A stretch of 64,000 nt of DNA from Owenia fusiformis (GCA_903813345.2 CAIIXF020000003.1:15948931-16012930), one strand, 5' to 3'. Shown: positions 33,115 to 46,299, counted from the stretch's first letter. Notes: generated from the letters alone by a model not told the origin. Numbers and translations are program-made.

Positions 33115-34029
33115 CACATTCGTATTTTTCTGACAAGTTTATATTTTAGAATCTGAATAATGGAAATAATTCTTGTAGCGCTCAATATAACCTCGTCGTT
33201 TTTTTCTTCCCGGCTACGCTACTGCAAATACTTGGACAGACCCATTGGCGCTCAGATGGGATGGTTTTACTGTAACATAAACCTTTCTTACTTGAATGGC
33301 AAAACAAAGAAATGTTAGTTCTTCATGTAAGTGTAAATATGGGTTTATTTATTTATATAATTGTTGTACATATGTGTAGTGTATATATTACACCGGATAT
33401 TACATATATAAAAGTATATTCAAATTCTATTCGCACATTTCATATACAGTTATTTATTCAATGGGAGGGATGGGATATGAATTTTATTTCGAAGGAAAAT
33501 ATGATATTTTCCAAGGTCAACATGTTTTCTTCAGAAAAAATTCATATATCATCACGACCATCAACAACCTATTTATTCCTTAATACTTTCTGATACGGGA
33601 TTTGGGCTGGTATAGGATTCTTTAATATCATTTATATTCCCTGCTTATTTCTCAGGGAAAACATGTTATTGTGGAATAAAAACTCTCACTCTAACTTAAC
33701 TATCTTACTTCAGTCCATCACACTCACCATGCATATACATGGCTGCTACATTTTAGGATCTGCCTAAAGCTGAGAATGCATTTATTTGAGTTCATTCATA
33801 CATATTGCCTTATGTACCTGTGATGCATGCGTACAGTATTTTATTTATGATTTGATTGAAACAGGTTAGTAAACTGCAAATGTAGTTGAAATTGAAATTT
33901 GATAGCGAACTAGCAAATGCATATGCCTAGTTCTATAAACATACAGTATACATAAAAAGCACCAATAGCTTAATACATTATAAGATATATTTGTGATATG
34001 TTCCTTTGCATCATTGAGTTGAAACATAC
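33115..34029. other. Intergenic, nothing recognised
   Basis: AT-rich sequence between the mariner element and the 77-bp satellite. No coding frame with a recognisable domain, RNA gene or clear repeat was seen. Confidence 0.5.
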
Positions 34030-34876
34030 TACAGTAAGCTCTCCGTTAATAGAACACATTTGGCATCACAAAACATTTGGCAAGTGTTCCATTTACAATT
34101 TACAGAGGCTCATTTAACTTAACATCAGTCATGGGAGGCTGAAGTGTTCCTTATATGGGGGTGTTCCACTTACAATTTACAGAGGCTCATTTAACATAAC
34201 ATCAGTCATGGGAGGCTGAAGTGTTCCTTATATGGGGTGTTCCACTTACAATTTACAGAGGCTCATTTAACTTAACATCAGTCATGGGAGGCTGAAGTGT
34301 TCCTTATATGGGGGTGTTCCACTTACAATTTACAGAGGCTCATTTAACATAACATCAGTCATGGGAGGCTGAAGTGTTCCTTATATGGGGGTGTTCCACT
34401 TACAATTTACAGAGGCTCATTTAACATAACATCAGTCATGGGAGGCTGAAGTGTTCCTTATATGGGGTGTTCCACTTACAATTTACAGAGGCTCATTTAA
34501 CATAACATCAGTCATGGGAGGCTGAAGTGTTCCTTATATGGGGGTGTTCCACTTACAATTTACAGAGGCTCATTTAACATAACATCAGTCATGGGAGGCT
34601 GAAGTGTTCCTTATATGGGGGTGTTCCACTTACAATTTACAGAGGCTCATTTAACATAACATCAGTCATGGGAGGCTGAAGTGTTCCTTATATGGGGTGT
34701 TCCACTTACAATTTACAGAGGCTCATTTAACATAACATCAGTCATGGGAGGCTGAAGTGTTTCTTATATGGGGGTGTTCCACTTAAAATTTACAGAGGCT
34801 CATTTACCATAACATCAGTCATGGGAGTCTGAAGTGTTCCTTATATGGAGGTGTTCCACTTGAAACTTTTACTGTC
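34030..34876. repeat. TACAGTAAA-type MITE whose interior expanded into a 77-bp satellite
   Basis: The outer ends are TACAGTAAG at 34030 and ACTTTTACTGT ending at 34875. Between them about ten units of 76-77 bp repeat almost exactly: GTTCCACTTACAATTTACAG, AGGCTCATTTAACATAACAT, CAGTCATGGGAGGCTGAAGT, GTTCCTTATATGGGG. Confidence 0.92.
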
Positions 34877-35126
34877 ACAATTTTATACACCAGTAGTCCC
34901 ATTCCACAGTCTTCAAGAAACTCATTTGGTCTAAATGATACAATAAACAAAATACATGACCTGGTTTTGTGTCAAACATTTAATTGTTGGAAAATCTGTT
35001 TGTAATATGCATGTTAAATTAATCAATCCATGCTTGGCTGTAAGAGGTTTCATAAACAAATCATAAAAAAATCCAAATGCATCATATAAATATGTAAAAC
35101 TGGTTTCAACTCTTCTATGTGATTTT

Positions 35127-35260
35127 ATGTCACTAACACAACTGGTGACATATTTGTATATTACTTTTTTATGGACGGTGTTCAATGTTCGGTGTCTGTA
35201 ACAAATGGCATTTGTATATAACGGCAGGTGGTTATATTTTGCAATTTAATGCCTTGTTTA
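35127..35260. mobile_element. ATGTCACCACC family element downstream of SIRT5
   Basis: Left end ATGTCACTAACACAACTGGT; inner CGGTGTCTGTAACAAATGGC; right end GGTGGTTATAT with TTAATGCCTTGTT after it. It ends about 65 bp from the SIRT5 stop codon, so it may lie in the 3' UTR. Confidence 0.7.
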
Positions 35261-35325
35261 AGCATGTTATGAAACTGAAGTGACATTCAGTTTTCATATG
35301 ATTCATTACCTAGATGATGTTCAAA

Positions 35326-38300
35326 TCATTGCTGATTTGTATCAGAAACAGGGGGTTCAGTTGAATCATTTACAATTTCCCCATGTGTATCAATCCCTTT
35401 TGGATTGGATACTTCATTTTCAGGTTCATATGTTTGCCCTGATGGATGGTCAACGATTTCAGTAGCAGTAAGATCATTTTCCCCTGTTCCAATTTTATAA
35501 GGTTCATTTGGTGTATTTTTTTCTGATTGGTCGTTTGTAGAATCAGACTCTGCTAAATTTGGCGAATTGGAATTTGTTTTGCCATCAGAAATATCAGACT
35601 GTGTTTTGTCATAGGGAGATTCTGTTTTAATGTGGGAATCTGATTCCATTTTGACTTGAGTAATCTCTGACTCTTTTATTCTGTCGTCTGACTCTGTTTT
35701 GACATGAGAAGTGTCCGATTCTAATTTGACATGAGGAGATCCAGATTCTGTTTTGACTTGAGTAGAATCTGATTCCATTTTGGTACGAGTAGACTCCGAT
35801 TCTTCTTTACCACGAGGGAAATCAAATCCTGTTGAATCTATGGTAGATCCAGATACGGATGTATCATTCGAATGATTAGAGACAGATTCTTCACTATCAG
35901 GCAACTGTGCATTACTGAGAGGCTCTGACTCCACTTGGGCTATAATCTCATTCTTATGTTCAGCCAAAGCAATTGGTATTGTCACGCCTGCTGGACCACT
36001 AAAATGGAACCTGGAAGTAGAGAAGAACAGTAAAACTATAATACTTAGTGGAAACCTCCATATAAAGTTTTGCTGCCCCTAAATAAAATTGAGTCACTTA
36101 TTTAAGTAAATATAGAGGGCACCTATAGGTGAAACAAAATTTTGAGATACCAAATGAGCTGTTTTGCTACTAAATTTTACTAAAAAGATAATAGGGATAC
36201 TAGTAACATAGGATATATTGGATAAATGATAAATGTGCACTCTTATTTATGAAAAATAAATTTCATTTTTCACAATACTTTTGTTAAATTCATTTTTAAT
36301 TGAAAAATCCAAATGGATGGGCTTTAGATGCCAAGTTGGATCGTTTTAAAAGGATGTTAAAGAAACCTACCCAAAGTGTCCAGATACTTTAGTGTCCTCC
36401 ATATTGAATTCTGCAACCGGAACTCCTCGCGCTGCTACGTTTGGTGCAAACATTGCGGCAGGATACACTACAGACGATGTACCAACCTAAAATATTAGAA
36501 ATATAAATCAGCATTTTTTCATATTATTACAGAGAGAGATATATTACAGAGAGATCTAATATCAAATGTACATTTAGATACTAGTTCGCCTCATGACCTC
36601 TGTGAGTTAAGAAGGCATGTCATTGTGTGTTAAAGTGATTCAAATTAATCTGTTTGGATGACATTTCTCAATTGGATTGTGTCAAACTTCTTGTTATATA
36701 ATACCTTAGTCACATTTGATCCACCCTATGACACCCGCAGTTTCCCAAATTCAATAGAAATATGCAGCAAAATATAGGGAAAAGTAGTACAATGTAGATT
36801 TTCTATATCGATTTTATGAAACTATGTCCACCTTAGAGGAAATGTGACTGAGGCTTTAGAAAATTTATGAATAAAGTAATAACTCTATATAAGTAAAACA
36901 ACTCAAATCTTGAGATTGACTTGTTAAAGAACCTCTGTAAGTGAAACGGTAACCAGTGAAACACCCCCAAGTGGAACTGTTTTTAAGGTATCAAAGTTGT
37001 TCCACTTACACAGGTTTTAGTGTATTGCACATTTTGCTGTATAATAAGACATACCAATAAGCAGAGGTCACACTGCTCTAATTCCTCTTCAGCCCTCTTA
37101 AAGATGTCTTCATCTAGATCTTCACCAAACCATACAACATGAGGTCTTATAAGGCCTCTGCAGTCAGGATCACTGCATCTGAAAAATGAGAGACACTGTG
37201 ATAAACATCGCATTTTGAAGAGCAAAATGGCCGACATGTAATTTACCCAGCATGCCCAAAACCTAAGCAGATCTTAGCACTAGTCTGTTTTGATGACAAG
37301 ATTAACATTACACATTACCAATTACCAGATGATAAGTAACATTTTATATGTCATTTGAAGAATGTAATCCTATTTTCTTTACTTTATTGCTATATTTACT
37401 GTCATTGAAAATTGTATATCGGATGTACGTTTTGCCCTAAAAGGGCATCAGTACTAATAAAATCCTATTATACACTACACTTAACATAATACTTGGAACT
37501 GGAACTTACTTTGGTAAATCCTCCACTGGAATTCTAGCATCTTTGGCTTTGGGATCAGGCTCACTGAAAATAAATATTGTGTTGAAAAATAAGAAATCAA
37601 CAGCATAATACACGGGAGAAACTTGAACAATTATGACAAGTTAATGCTAAATATATGATATATGAGGCCAATCTCTGTTGTTTTCCTGGTGTTTTCAGAA
37701 ATATTTAGAAAATTGGATCAAAGTTTCACATAATATATGTACCAAAATATTCCAAAAAACCTTCATAAATTTTTCTAATTTGGCCCTGATTTTTAACCTT
37801 TCCAGCATCATGATATCTTTTAGATACCATCCCTGATCTCTCACCACTATATTATTTCACTTACCCTTTTCCTTCCAGAGCTGGGCACAGTACTCGGGAT
37901 CTGGTATAATCTATGCGTCCACATTTGGTGCAACGAACTTTGAATAGGTTGCCTTAAATGTAAAAATATGCTTCATTTAATGGATGAGATATGAACAATA
38001 TATTATACACTGTAAAGACATACATCTATCATTCCATTGTAACACTAAGGGTTTTTGGATCAGAGTGTATTCAACATGATGGAATGAGCGAAGTACTAGT
38101 ATTGTTCATAAAATGGAAATGCATAATTTAATGTTAAAAATTTAAATACAATATATATCAGAGTAACAAATCAAATGTCAATGACATTCCAAAAGTGACA
38201 ATAAAACTCACACGTAGTTTACTTTTTGAACAGAATTCAATGATAAAATATATTCCTACCATGTAACTCAATGATATTCTTTGATCCTGCTTTTGCATGT

Positions 38301-41300
38301 AGTTCATCAATATTCTGTGTTATGATTACAACACGCCTTTCCTGCTTTTCCAGCCTGGCCTCACATTCAGCTATAGCTTTATGTGCCTTTAAAAAAGAAT
38401 GATTTGCTGTGAGAATGATATGAGTATTATAATACAATATTAAACCAAATATTTTATACATTTCAAGGAGTCAATAGAGGTCTATGTAAACCCCCCTCAA
38501 AAAAAACTTTCTAAAGAATAAGAATTCATAAATGCTTAAATTAAAATCAATGTCAATTTGATATTTAGATAAACTTGCTCGAGTACTTTTGAAGTAGCAT
38601 TTATTGAAATTTAACGAGTGAATTGAGAATATTCGACTTTCCAGTTGAGTTTGACATAGCTTTAAGGTAGTTCAGCATGTTAAGAATTTCTAATGCGAGT
38701 TCCCAACTAGAGTGCCGTGTTATTTTCTGCTACATTTAACTCATTGATCATTTCATATTCGATCTACTTCCTTGCAGTGCTTTAATATACCTTGATTATT
38801 TGTTGAGGGCTGATAAATATCTAAGATACATGTATATAAAAAGTTTAAAAATTCAGTGACATACATTTCTGTACTACAGTGTATTGAAAAGTAGGTCATT
38901 GAATTTTCCAAATCTTCATACAATATAGAAAATTATTAACCCTCAACTAATAATCTGGCACATTTGTGTACATTTTGTGCAAAACTGAAGGTTGCAGACC
39001 AATAATGGAACGAATACCTAAATACAACGTATGACTCCAAATAGGAAGCCATTAAAATGTCTGAACATCCCCATCTACCTTAAATGAACCAGATTGTATC
39101 GACATTCCTGATCTTTGACCTTCATCATATATTTTGTACTGTGTTGTAATCAGCCTTTGACCTTATTTCAAGTCACATTGAATACTTACATCATTAGGAC
39201 GTTTATCTAACATGGAGTTGCGCCTATAATGGTAGAACTCCCATAATAAAGATGGGTTAGCAGCAAAGGCCTCAGGAGTAGCAAGATCCTGGAAAATTGA
39301 CAAGAAAAAAATACAGTGAAAAAACTATGTCCACGTAAAACATACATGTCTTGGTGACTACCTCTCTATAGTGAACACCTGTCTCTAATGGACACACTTC
39401 CTCCACACATTCCCCCACTCTACTAATATGACTTTTGTATAAATCACCCTCTTTGTAGTGAACACCTACCAACACTGAACATTTTTTCTTGGCAAAAAAA
39501 TGTTCAATAAACACAAGTTTTACTGTATCTTTAAAATCATTAAATAACATCTTTAATATATCATTATTCATTGATGTCAGTGTTGTATCACAAACAGTTT
39601 ACCTTGAGAAGATATATAAGGGATAGTATGGTATCAAATTATCATCAGTTGAAGTTTATTTTGTTAGGTATATGGCAGAAAATTGTTTGACCCAAGAGTG
39701 TTGATTTTTTTAATTCAAGTAGGCAAATCAATGTTTTGTTAGATGAAGGGAGGGGGTAAACCATAATGAAGTTAACTCATTTCTGATAATTAATTGATTG
39801 TTAATTGATAATTTGATACCATCCATACTATTTATCTGTTAATGTCTAGCTCTAAGAACATCTGAAAGATCTCCAATCAAGATGATAACACTATTTAACA
39901 TACCGTTGCCTGATATTTTCTCCACAATCCCCCAGCTCCTCTAAAGGTGGGAACACCACTTTCAGCACTAACTCCTGCCCCTGTTAAAAGCACAATATGT
40001 TTGGCTTTTGCAAAGTGCTCCCTGAATTTTGCCATATTGGAGCTGGGACGTACATGTCTGCGGGGCCTCTGGAAATGAGCAAAACACTGATCAAAATATG
40101 ATTTATCAATGAAAACATATTTTTGAATTTGAATTACAGCTTCTATTTGTATTGGATTTGATAATGGAGTTGGAGGGAGGAAAAATTGCTAAATATTCTT
40201 TCAAATATCATTGGGATATATACTCAGCATGCAAGCTTTCATATGATATATAACATATTGGCCCGTACAGTTGGGGACAAAAATAAATGACAGGTCGATT
40301 TTCGATCACCATTTCCTAATTATGGTGGTCTGAAATAATTTCCAATATTGTCTAGATACATATCCCTTAAAATTTGTATATTTTACAATTTGTATAATCT
40401 CATCCACTGATTTATGGCCTCTTGTAAATTCTCTTATTTTTAACATGGGAAATCCTCACTTCAGCAAATCCACCTGTCATTTATTTATGTCCCCAACTGT
40501 AGTTATATTTTTATTTTTGTTGCAACATGGTCCTTTACAATCGGTTATTTTTTATATTCAAAGTTGTTATTCCAATCTGACTGTTGCTCAATGTATCACT
40601 ATTGCCTTTGGCACTTGGACTTTGATGTTTTGGTAATTTGATTGCAGTCTTTTAATAAATTAGTTCAACGTCGTTAAACTCAATAACGGCGTTATTTATT
40701 ATTAAGAATTTTCTTGGGGCCATTATTGAGTTTAACCTCTTTACTATTCTTTCCATTGATGCAAGTTTTGGATCCACCGAAACCATTTTTTCCGCGATAA
40801 CATGCAACTGATACTTGACAACAATATAAAAACACATAACATCAAGCGATTCAACACAATATTATTGTATTAAATGGTCATTTATACAAGTAAAATGAGG
40901 TTAAACTTACCAATCTCTAAAATGACATTTCCGCATGTCCTTCATTGTGTCTGTTCGTCCCGGGTTAAAATTTGAACTATTGAAACGAAATTGTTGTCAA
41001 ATAGATTTATAATTATCACACGATTACTCGGGATAAAATAGCCATTTTTGAGGATAGCAGGTATCTTTGATTGATTTATATAGCGCTTGTATACACACAA
41101 AATCGTTATTAATTGCAAACCTACTGTTCGTTGATGCAGTGTCGCAATGACGGTTAATTCCTGATACGATTTGCAATTTCGATGTTACCGGAGCTGACCG
41201 ATATTTTCGTAAAATTCCAAACCTGTCTCCAATATTTTCGTAATTATGCATCAATATGGTCTAAGGGGGGTACGGGATGGTGTGTATGTATTTATAAGGT

Positions 41301-41684
41301 ATGTATGCATGCTTGAATCACATTCTTTATGTAATATTACCATGTTTTCGGAGTTTAATTAGTTCCGCATGTCGAAACCTGCTGAACGATTAAATGATCG
41401 CAACAAGGGCAAAATCATCATGGAAGTTAGACCTAGCCGGGGCCATAAGACATGTCAGATAAGAAACGAGGCCCAGGCTAGGTCTAATGTTGTTGGACTA
41501 TTAATAAATGTGCTTGTCTTGAATATAGGAAATGCCTCTACATGAATATGATGAAAACGAATATGGGAAGTGACTGAATCATTGAATTCGGTGAATCAAT
41601 GATGATCAAAAAAATAAAATTTTATTTTGAAAGTCAAAAATATAAAGTGCAAAAATTATATCATACCTTTGCGGAAGACGCCAT
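35326..41684 (-). CDS. SIRT5: NAD-dependent protein deacylase sirtuin-5, long-tailed
   Basis: Class III sirtuin that removes succinyl, malonyl and glutaryl groups from lysines, mainly in mitochondria. Nine coding exons on the minus strand: 41667-41684, 39904-40068, 39190-39288, 38260-38386, 37865-37952, 37510-37563, 37055-37178, 36371-36486, 35326-36010; total 491 aa. Seen: [15 protein letters not shown], the SIRT5-specific Tyr80 and Arg83 in FYHYRR, TQNID, catalytic His136 in IIELHG, zinc cysteines 144/147/185/190, [11 protein letters not shown], and [15 protein letters not shown]. An upstream in-frame TAG fixes the start at [16 protein letters not shown]. The basic N-terminus is short, and no long mitochondrial leader is seen. 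The core ends near residue 285. A hydrophilic tail of about 200 residues follows, against about 310 residues for the whole human protein; it holds repeats of the type VKTESDSTQ. Confidence 0.96.
36892..37024. mobile_element. MITE of the AGTAAAACC/TGTTCCACTT family in SIRT5 intron
   Basis: Left AAGTAAAACAACTC; right GTTCCACTTACACAGGTTTTAG. The interior repeats AAGTGGAAC-type words. A shorter, diverged relative of the copy at 48303-48475. Confidence 0.6.
38662..39083. mobile_element. TTAAGGTAG foldback element in SIRT5 intron
   Basis: TTAAGGTAGTTCAGCATGTT at the left; the right end inverted reads TTAAGGTAGATGGGGATGTT. Inner AGGAAGCCATTAA matches the relative at 47447-47690. TTAA ends hint at a TTAA target, but this is not proven. 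Confidence 0.65.
39312..39527. mobile_element. MITE of the TACAGTAAAACTTGT family, inverted copy, in SIRT5 intron
   Basis: It is the reverse complement of the 11804-11985 type, including GTTCACTA words, AACATTTTTTCTTGGCAAAA, and the end AAGTTTTACTGTA. Confidence 0.75.
40268..40499. mobile_element. 232-bp Tc1/mariner-type MITE with TA duplication, in SIRT5 intron 1
   Basis: CAGTTGGGGACAAAAATAAA (40268) continues TGACAGGT. The right end inverted reads CAGTTGGGGACATAAATAAA continuing TGACAGGT, so the 28-bp TIRs differ by one base. TA sits on both sides (40266-40267 and 40500-40501). No coding capacity. Confidence 0.9.
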
Positions 41685-43611
41685 GGCAGCTACCAAAATG
41701 ATCTATAGACCTTAAACTTTTTCTTAATGTGCCTAAATATATTTATTATCCATCAAATACTGTAATATACGCAAAAATACATGTCATATGAAATTCTTTG
41801 AGCAGCATCCAAATCCGGAAGTGGAGGCACTGGGAGTTGTCTTTTCTGGTACTAATCACCATAAGGTGCTGCCCTCTTTATAAAATGCATAACCTATTTC
41901 TGTAACATCTCAAAAACCAAAAATAAACAAAGCAAATACATGTCAAGATATAAACTTAAATACTATCATGATTCCTTGAATGGAGCATAAATGGTAGAAA
42001 ATCTTCATAGTAAGTATATAGGGCTACCAATAAACGTTTGGCCCCCAATAATATTAATACTGTACTCCCGGTATTTTTCATGTGCGATTTAGTTTCACGC
42101 TTTTGGCGAATGTGGTAAAAATGTGAAAATTAATCTTCGCAAAATTGTCAATTAAATCCCCGGGGATTTGTGAAATTTTTCATTATCTGACACTCCATTA
42201 CATCTCGTGTTTTGTAAAATGTTTGTCAAGTGTTTTAGGTGATAAATGGGATGGATACTAAGTAACAATGTCTGTTACAGTGGCTTATTAGATCATTATT
42301 AAATCGTTTTTTCTCAAAATTCGCGAAATTAAAACTAGCGAAATTAACCGGGAGCACAGTATTGTATACCGACACAACAGACACAAAATTATATCAACAG
42401 GATTCGTCCATGGTCAGATGGTTGCATCATGAAGAATAGGTCGAAAGAGTTGATCTTTATTTATTTGGCTTATTCCAGTGGAGGCAGTCACTTGATATTT
42501 CTTCTCTATCTTGTAGCCAACCATCATATATTTTGGGGTATGTGACAAGAAAGATGAACTTTTTAAGACATGTCTTTTGTCTTATTTTGGGGTACGTGAC
42601 ACGAAAGATGAAATTTTTATTAAATGAACGATATATTATTGAATATGAATTTATAATTGCATTTATTTACAATGAGTTTCTCTTTTAATAATCCATTTTT
42701 TCTAAATATCATCAACATTATTTACATGCCATAATACCATACATTGCTTGGTCATATAAATGATTGTCTTGTGCAATTTGACATATGATGTGATATACAA
42801 CATTAACATGGAATCAATTTTAGAGTTCTAACAATTGTCCCCTCAATTTGTGATGCACAATAAGTAAAATAATTCCCCAAACTACATATAAATATTAAAA
42901 AATATATTCCTCTTATTCGCACTGATTTCATTGTACATTTTGCAATATTCTATGACACATCACTTCAAACAAAAAGTTTTGGAAATCATATTGTTAATGT
43001 CAATCACTTTCAATGTTTAAATTGATCAAATAATTAAATCACAATCCAAATTAAAATGAAGACTCACATAGGCTGATAGGTGGCACACCAGTAGTGAGTA
43101 GGAATTGGCTTCTTTTCCCATTGGTTTGTGTGTTAATGTTTTTCCATTTTCAAAAACTTTTTGTGAATTTTCTAGATTTACAGTATGTGTATCATATGCT
43201 GGAGCTCCAAATAGCATTAATTTACAGTTCAATTTAGTAAGCATCAAAACCCTGTGTGCCCCCTTCCTATATAATCCTACAAAAAGATGCGTAAGTGAGT
43301 ACTGGGAGGGAGTTAGTAAACAGAGACTTCAAGCTAGATTACTTAAGATTCTATTTCCAGATTCTGGCAACATTATACAGATGAGGGGTGATCATAAAGT
43401 TCTCATAATTTCTCTCTAATTTTTATTTGATAGTTGCCATAGTAGCTTAAGAAACTCAGCGCAAAAAAAACATGTAAAAAATTCTGAGAATGACCCTATA
43501 TCCCTATAAGCTAATAATTTAAATGTTAACATTCATGTATTTTTAACTACATATATCTTTAAAAATAGAGATATTACGAGAATTTTATGATCGTCTTGTA
43601 CACTTTCGATT
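41685..43611. other. Intergenic region: SIRT5 promoter side and zinc-finger gene 3' side
   Basis: It holds the SIRT5 upstream region and the 3' flank of the zinc-finger gene ending at 43612. No convincing coding frame was found; short frames such as that at 43105-43419 lack domains. No clear TATA box near the SIRT5 start. Confidence 0.5.
43422..43427 (-). terminator. Candidate poly(A) signal of the zinc-finger gene
   Basis: TTTATT on the plus strand is AATAAA on the minus strand, about 185 bp past the stop codon at 43612. Position is plausible; use is unproven. Confidence 0.5.
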
Positions 43612-46299
43612 TTAATCTTGCTGAAACATTATTCTAGGCTCCTGTTCAAGTTCATTGTCAGCAACGTGCGTATCAGTAATAACACTACTGTAACATTCTC
43701 CATCTGATGCAGACAATAATATAGTCCTTGCGGTCTCATCACCATCTACAGCATCTTGTATGAATTGTATCCCACTTAAAGCCTCTGGGTCTGTTATAGC
43801 GAAATTCCCATCATTATCAGTAGTGACAACCAGTTGCTGAGTTAAAGGGTCGATTTGTATATTATCTGGACGAGCTTGGACTATGAAATTGAATGAATTT
43901 GGATTGGTTGTATCGAGGGAAGGAGGTGTATCCGGTTTTGGGGGTTTGGGGAGTATGATATTTGTACGACATGGGATGTAAGGAATGCCATGGATTTTTG
44001 CGTTATGTCTTTGTAGGTGATGCTTGTGACGGAAAGCATAACCACATCGAGTACATTTGAATTTACCTTCTTCAGTGTGTGCACGAATATGCGCTCTGCA
44101 GAGAACTTCAGTTTTAAACCTCCAGGCGCATGTGTCATATGTACAGGCATAAGGTCTGCTGAGATCATGAACCTGCTTATGCTTCACAAGTGTTGATTTA
44201 TCAGAGTAGGCAAATCCACATATATCACACACTAAACTCCCGGCATTATGAATCTGCCGATGTTTATGAATAGCTTGGTTCATACTGGATTTAAAATCAC
44301 ACTCAGGACATTCATATGGTTTCTTCGCTTCATGCGTTTTCATATGAAGTCCCAAATAAGCCTTAGTCCTAAATGATTTGCCACATTCGTCACACACCAC
44401 CTTTGACCCTGGTTTATGAGATTGCATATGTCTCCGCAAATACCTAATCCGGAGAAACATTTTATCACATTCTGGACAGGGATATTCCCCAGGAATGTCT
44501 TGGTATTCAACATTTCTTACACGTTTTTTCTTTGGATGATTCTTTTTGATGTAGTCATAAAAAGTCAGGATCTCTTGTGAGTCGTTCTTTTGACGCTCAG
44601 AAGGTGGAGAGAGTAATATTTGTGGATCAAGTTTGCCATGTTTCGCCTTCATGTGTTTAGTTAATAAACTCACACCATTGAATTTACAGCTACACTGAAG
44701 ACACTGAAAGCACAGCATACCATGGTGTCTCCGTTTTCCAGCTATAGGTCGTGTGCTTAATCCGAAACAATAATCCAGAAAGTCATCATCTTTTTGGGGT
44801 TTAGATCCTTCTTCATCTTTCTTATCCTGAGATATCTTTTTGGTAATTTTCAAATATTTGGAAGATTTGGGTTTGCCGTTGTCCTTTTTTGAATTTGAGT
44901 CATCCAATATTGGTTCAACATGGCTTAGTTCGGGTAGCATTGTCGTAACTGAGTTAATATCAACCTGCATATCATCCTCGTTAACATCAGCATCAACACC
45001 AGCAGGGTCATCATCTTCTAATATTGGGTTTTCCAGATTGATGTTATTAGAACTCCAGTTATTCGTGTCTCCATGAACTATCTGACCCTGCGTGTCTAGA
45101 ACAACCATATTGTGGCCAAAGTCATGAATGTTGTGTTGCAGTTTATAGTGGCTAAATAAGTCAACAGGGTTTGTGAGTTCCACTGTACACAGCAAGCATT
45201 GGGCTATACCCTTAGAGATGAAGTCTGAAATAAATGTGAAAAGTTGTCACTGTTTAATCACATTCGGAACATGGAGTTAACATGTAAATTGTGTGGACAG
45301 AAATTAAGCTGAACAAAATTTCTATATCATATCTGGTACACATAACTTTCTTTGGCCCAACACCTCTCCAAGCCCAAAAGTTCACTCATCACTGGTCCCC
45401 ATCAGGTTAGAAAGATGTTACACCTAACAAAATATATGATTTGCATCTGAGGGAATTTTTTATTTTCATCATTTTCACGATAGGTCCATGTGCAAACTAT
45501 TACATAAAATTTCATGAGAAGTAAGTGAAGCGATTCTTACGTTCAACTTTGTGTTCCAGGAAGTCCTTCACTTCGTTACAGTGTTTACCACAGTCTGAGC
45601 ACATAAGTTCATCTTGGTACACAAGGATCACTTGTTCTGGAAAGTCAATAATGTACTCATAATTACTGTAATGTCAAGCAACTAGAAAGGCTTTGAAAAA
45701 ATATAAAAGTTTAGTTGAAAATGAAAGGAAAACTTTTCCATGTCAACTAGTGTTGTCGCGATGTGCCATAACCGTACATCGATGCATCAGCAATTTTCAG
45801 TAGTAAACATCGATGCACATCGCGATGTACATCGAGAAAAAGTTCGAAAACATTTGAAAATGAAATAAGACATGAAAAAAGGTAAGCAATTTACGTCAAA
45901 ATAAGATAAGAAAGGGCAATTTTTAGCAAATTACAATTTTTTAAAAACATCGATGTTTTGTTTCAGACATCGATGCATCGCAAGAACCAGCTTTGGCGAT
46001 GTATATCGCGATGTATCGATTAATCGCGACAACACTAATGTCAACAACACTTTCACTGATCATCCATGACGTTATTTGAGTATAATTTGACCATCAAAAT
46101 GACTGTCTTTCGATTGGGGAAAGAACATAATACCTGTGGTTGCGCATGTATCCTCATGATTATTGTGGACCCCGTGATCGAGTTTTGATTCGAGCTCAAA
46201 TTTTTCAGAAAAATTCAAATTTACACCAGTCTCGTTTTCACCCAATTCTGGTTCTTCGATGTCAGTTTGATACTTCGGTATCAAAGAACTCTCTTCCAT
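43612..46299 (-). CDS. C2H2 zinc-finger protein, 624 aa
   Basis: Probable nuclear DNA-binding protein. Three coding exons on the minus strand: 46134-46299, 45541-45636, 43612-45224, phases matching. The start is MEESSLIPKYQTD. Two degenerate fingers lie near the N-terminus (CSDCGKHCNEVKDFLEHKVEH around residues 67-87 and CLLCTVELTNPVDLFSHYKL from residue 96). An acidic, low-complexity region follows, then seven fingers at about residues 258-498, including PCPECDKMFLRIRYLRRHMQ, CDECGKSFRTKAYLGLHMKT, CDICGFAYSDKSTLVKHKQV and a CX4C form (CTYDTCAWRF). The C-terminal 120 residues are acidic and hydrophobic (QFIQDAVDGDETARTILLSA), possibly an effector segment. I cannot assign an ortholog. Its 5' end faces the GSKIP gene, so the two may share an upstream region. 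Confidence 0.9.
45748..46037. mobile_element. hAT-type MITE with perfect 8-bp target duplication
   Basis: TAGTGTTGTCGCGAT at the left and ATCGCGACAACACTA-type at the right form the TIRs. ATGTCAAC flanks both ends exactly (45740-45747 and 46038-46045). The 290-bp interior is rich in ATCGATGCATCG and ACATCGATGT words. It lies in the first intron of the zinc-finger gene and its intact duplication suggests a fairly recent insertion. Confidence 0.92.

Noticed and set aside
43105-43419. 104-codon plus-strand frame downstream of the zinc-finger gene
   Set aside because: No domain, starts and ends without gene-like context, overlaps the likely 3' UTR of the minus-strand gene.
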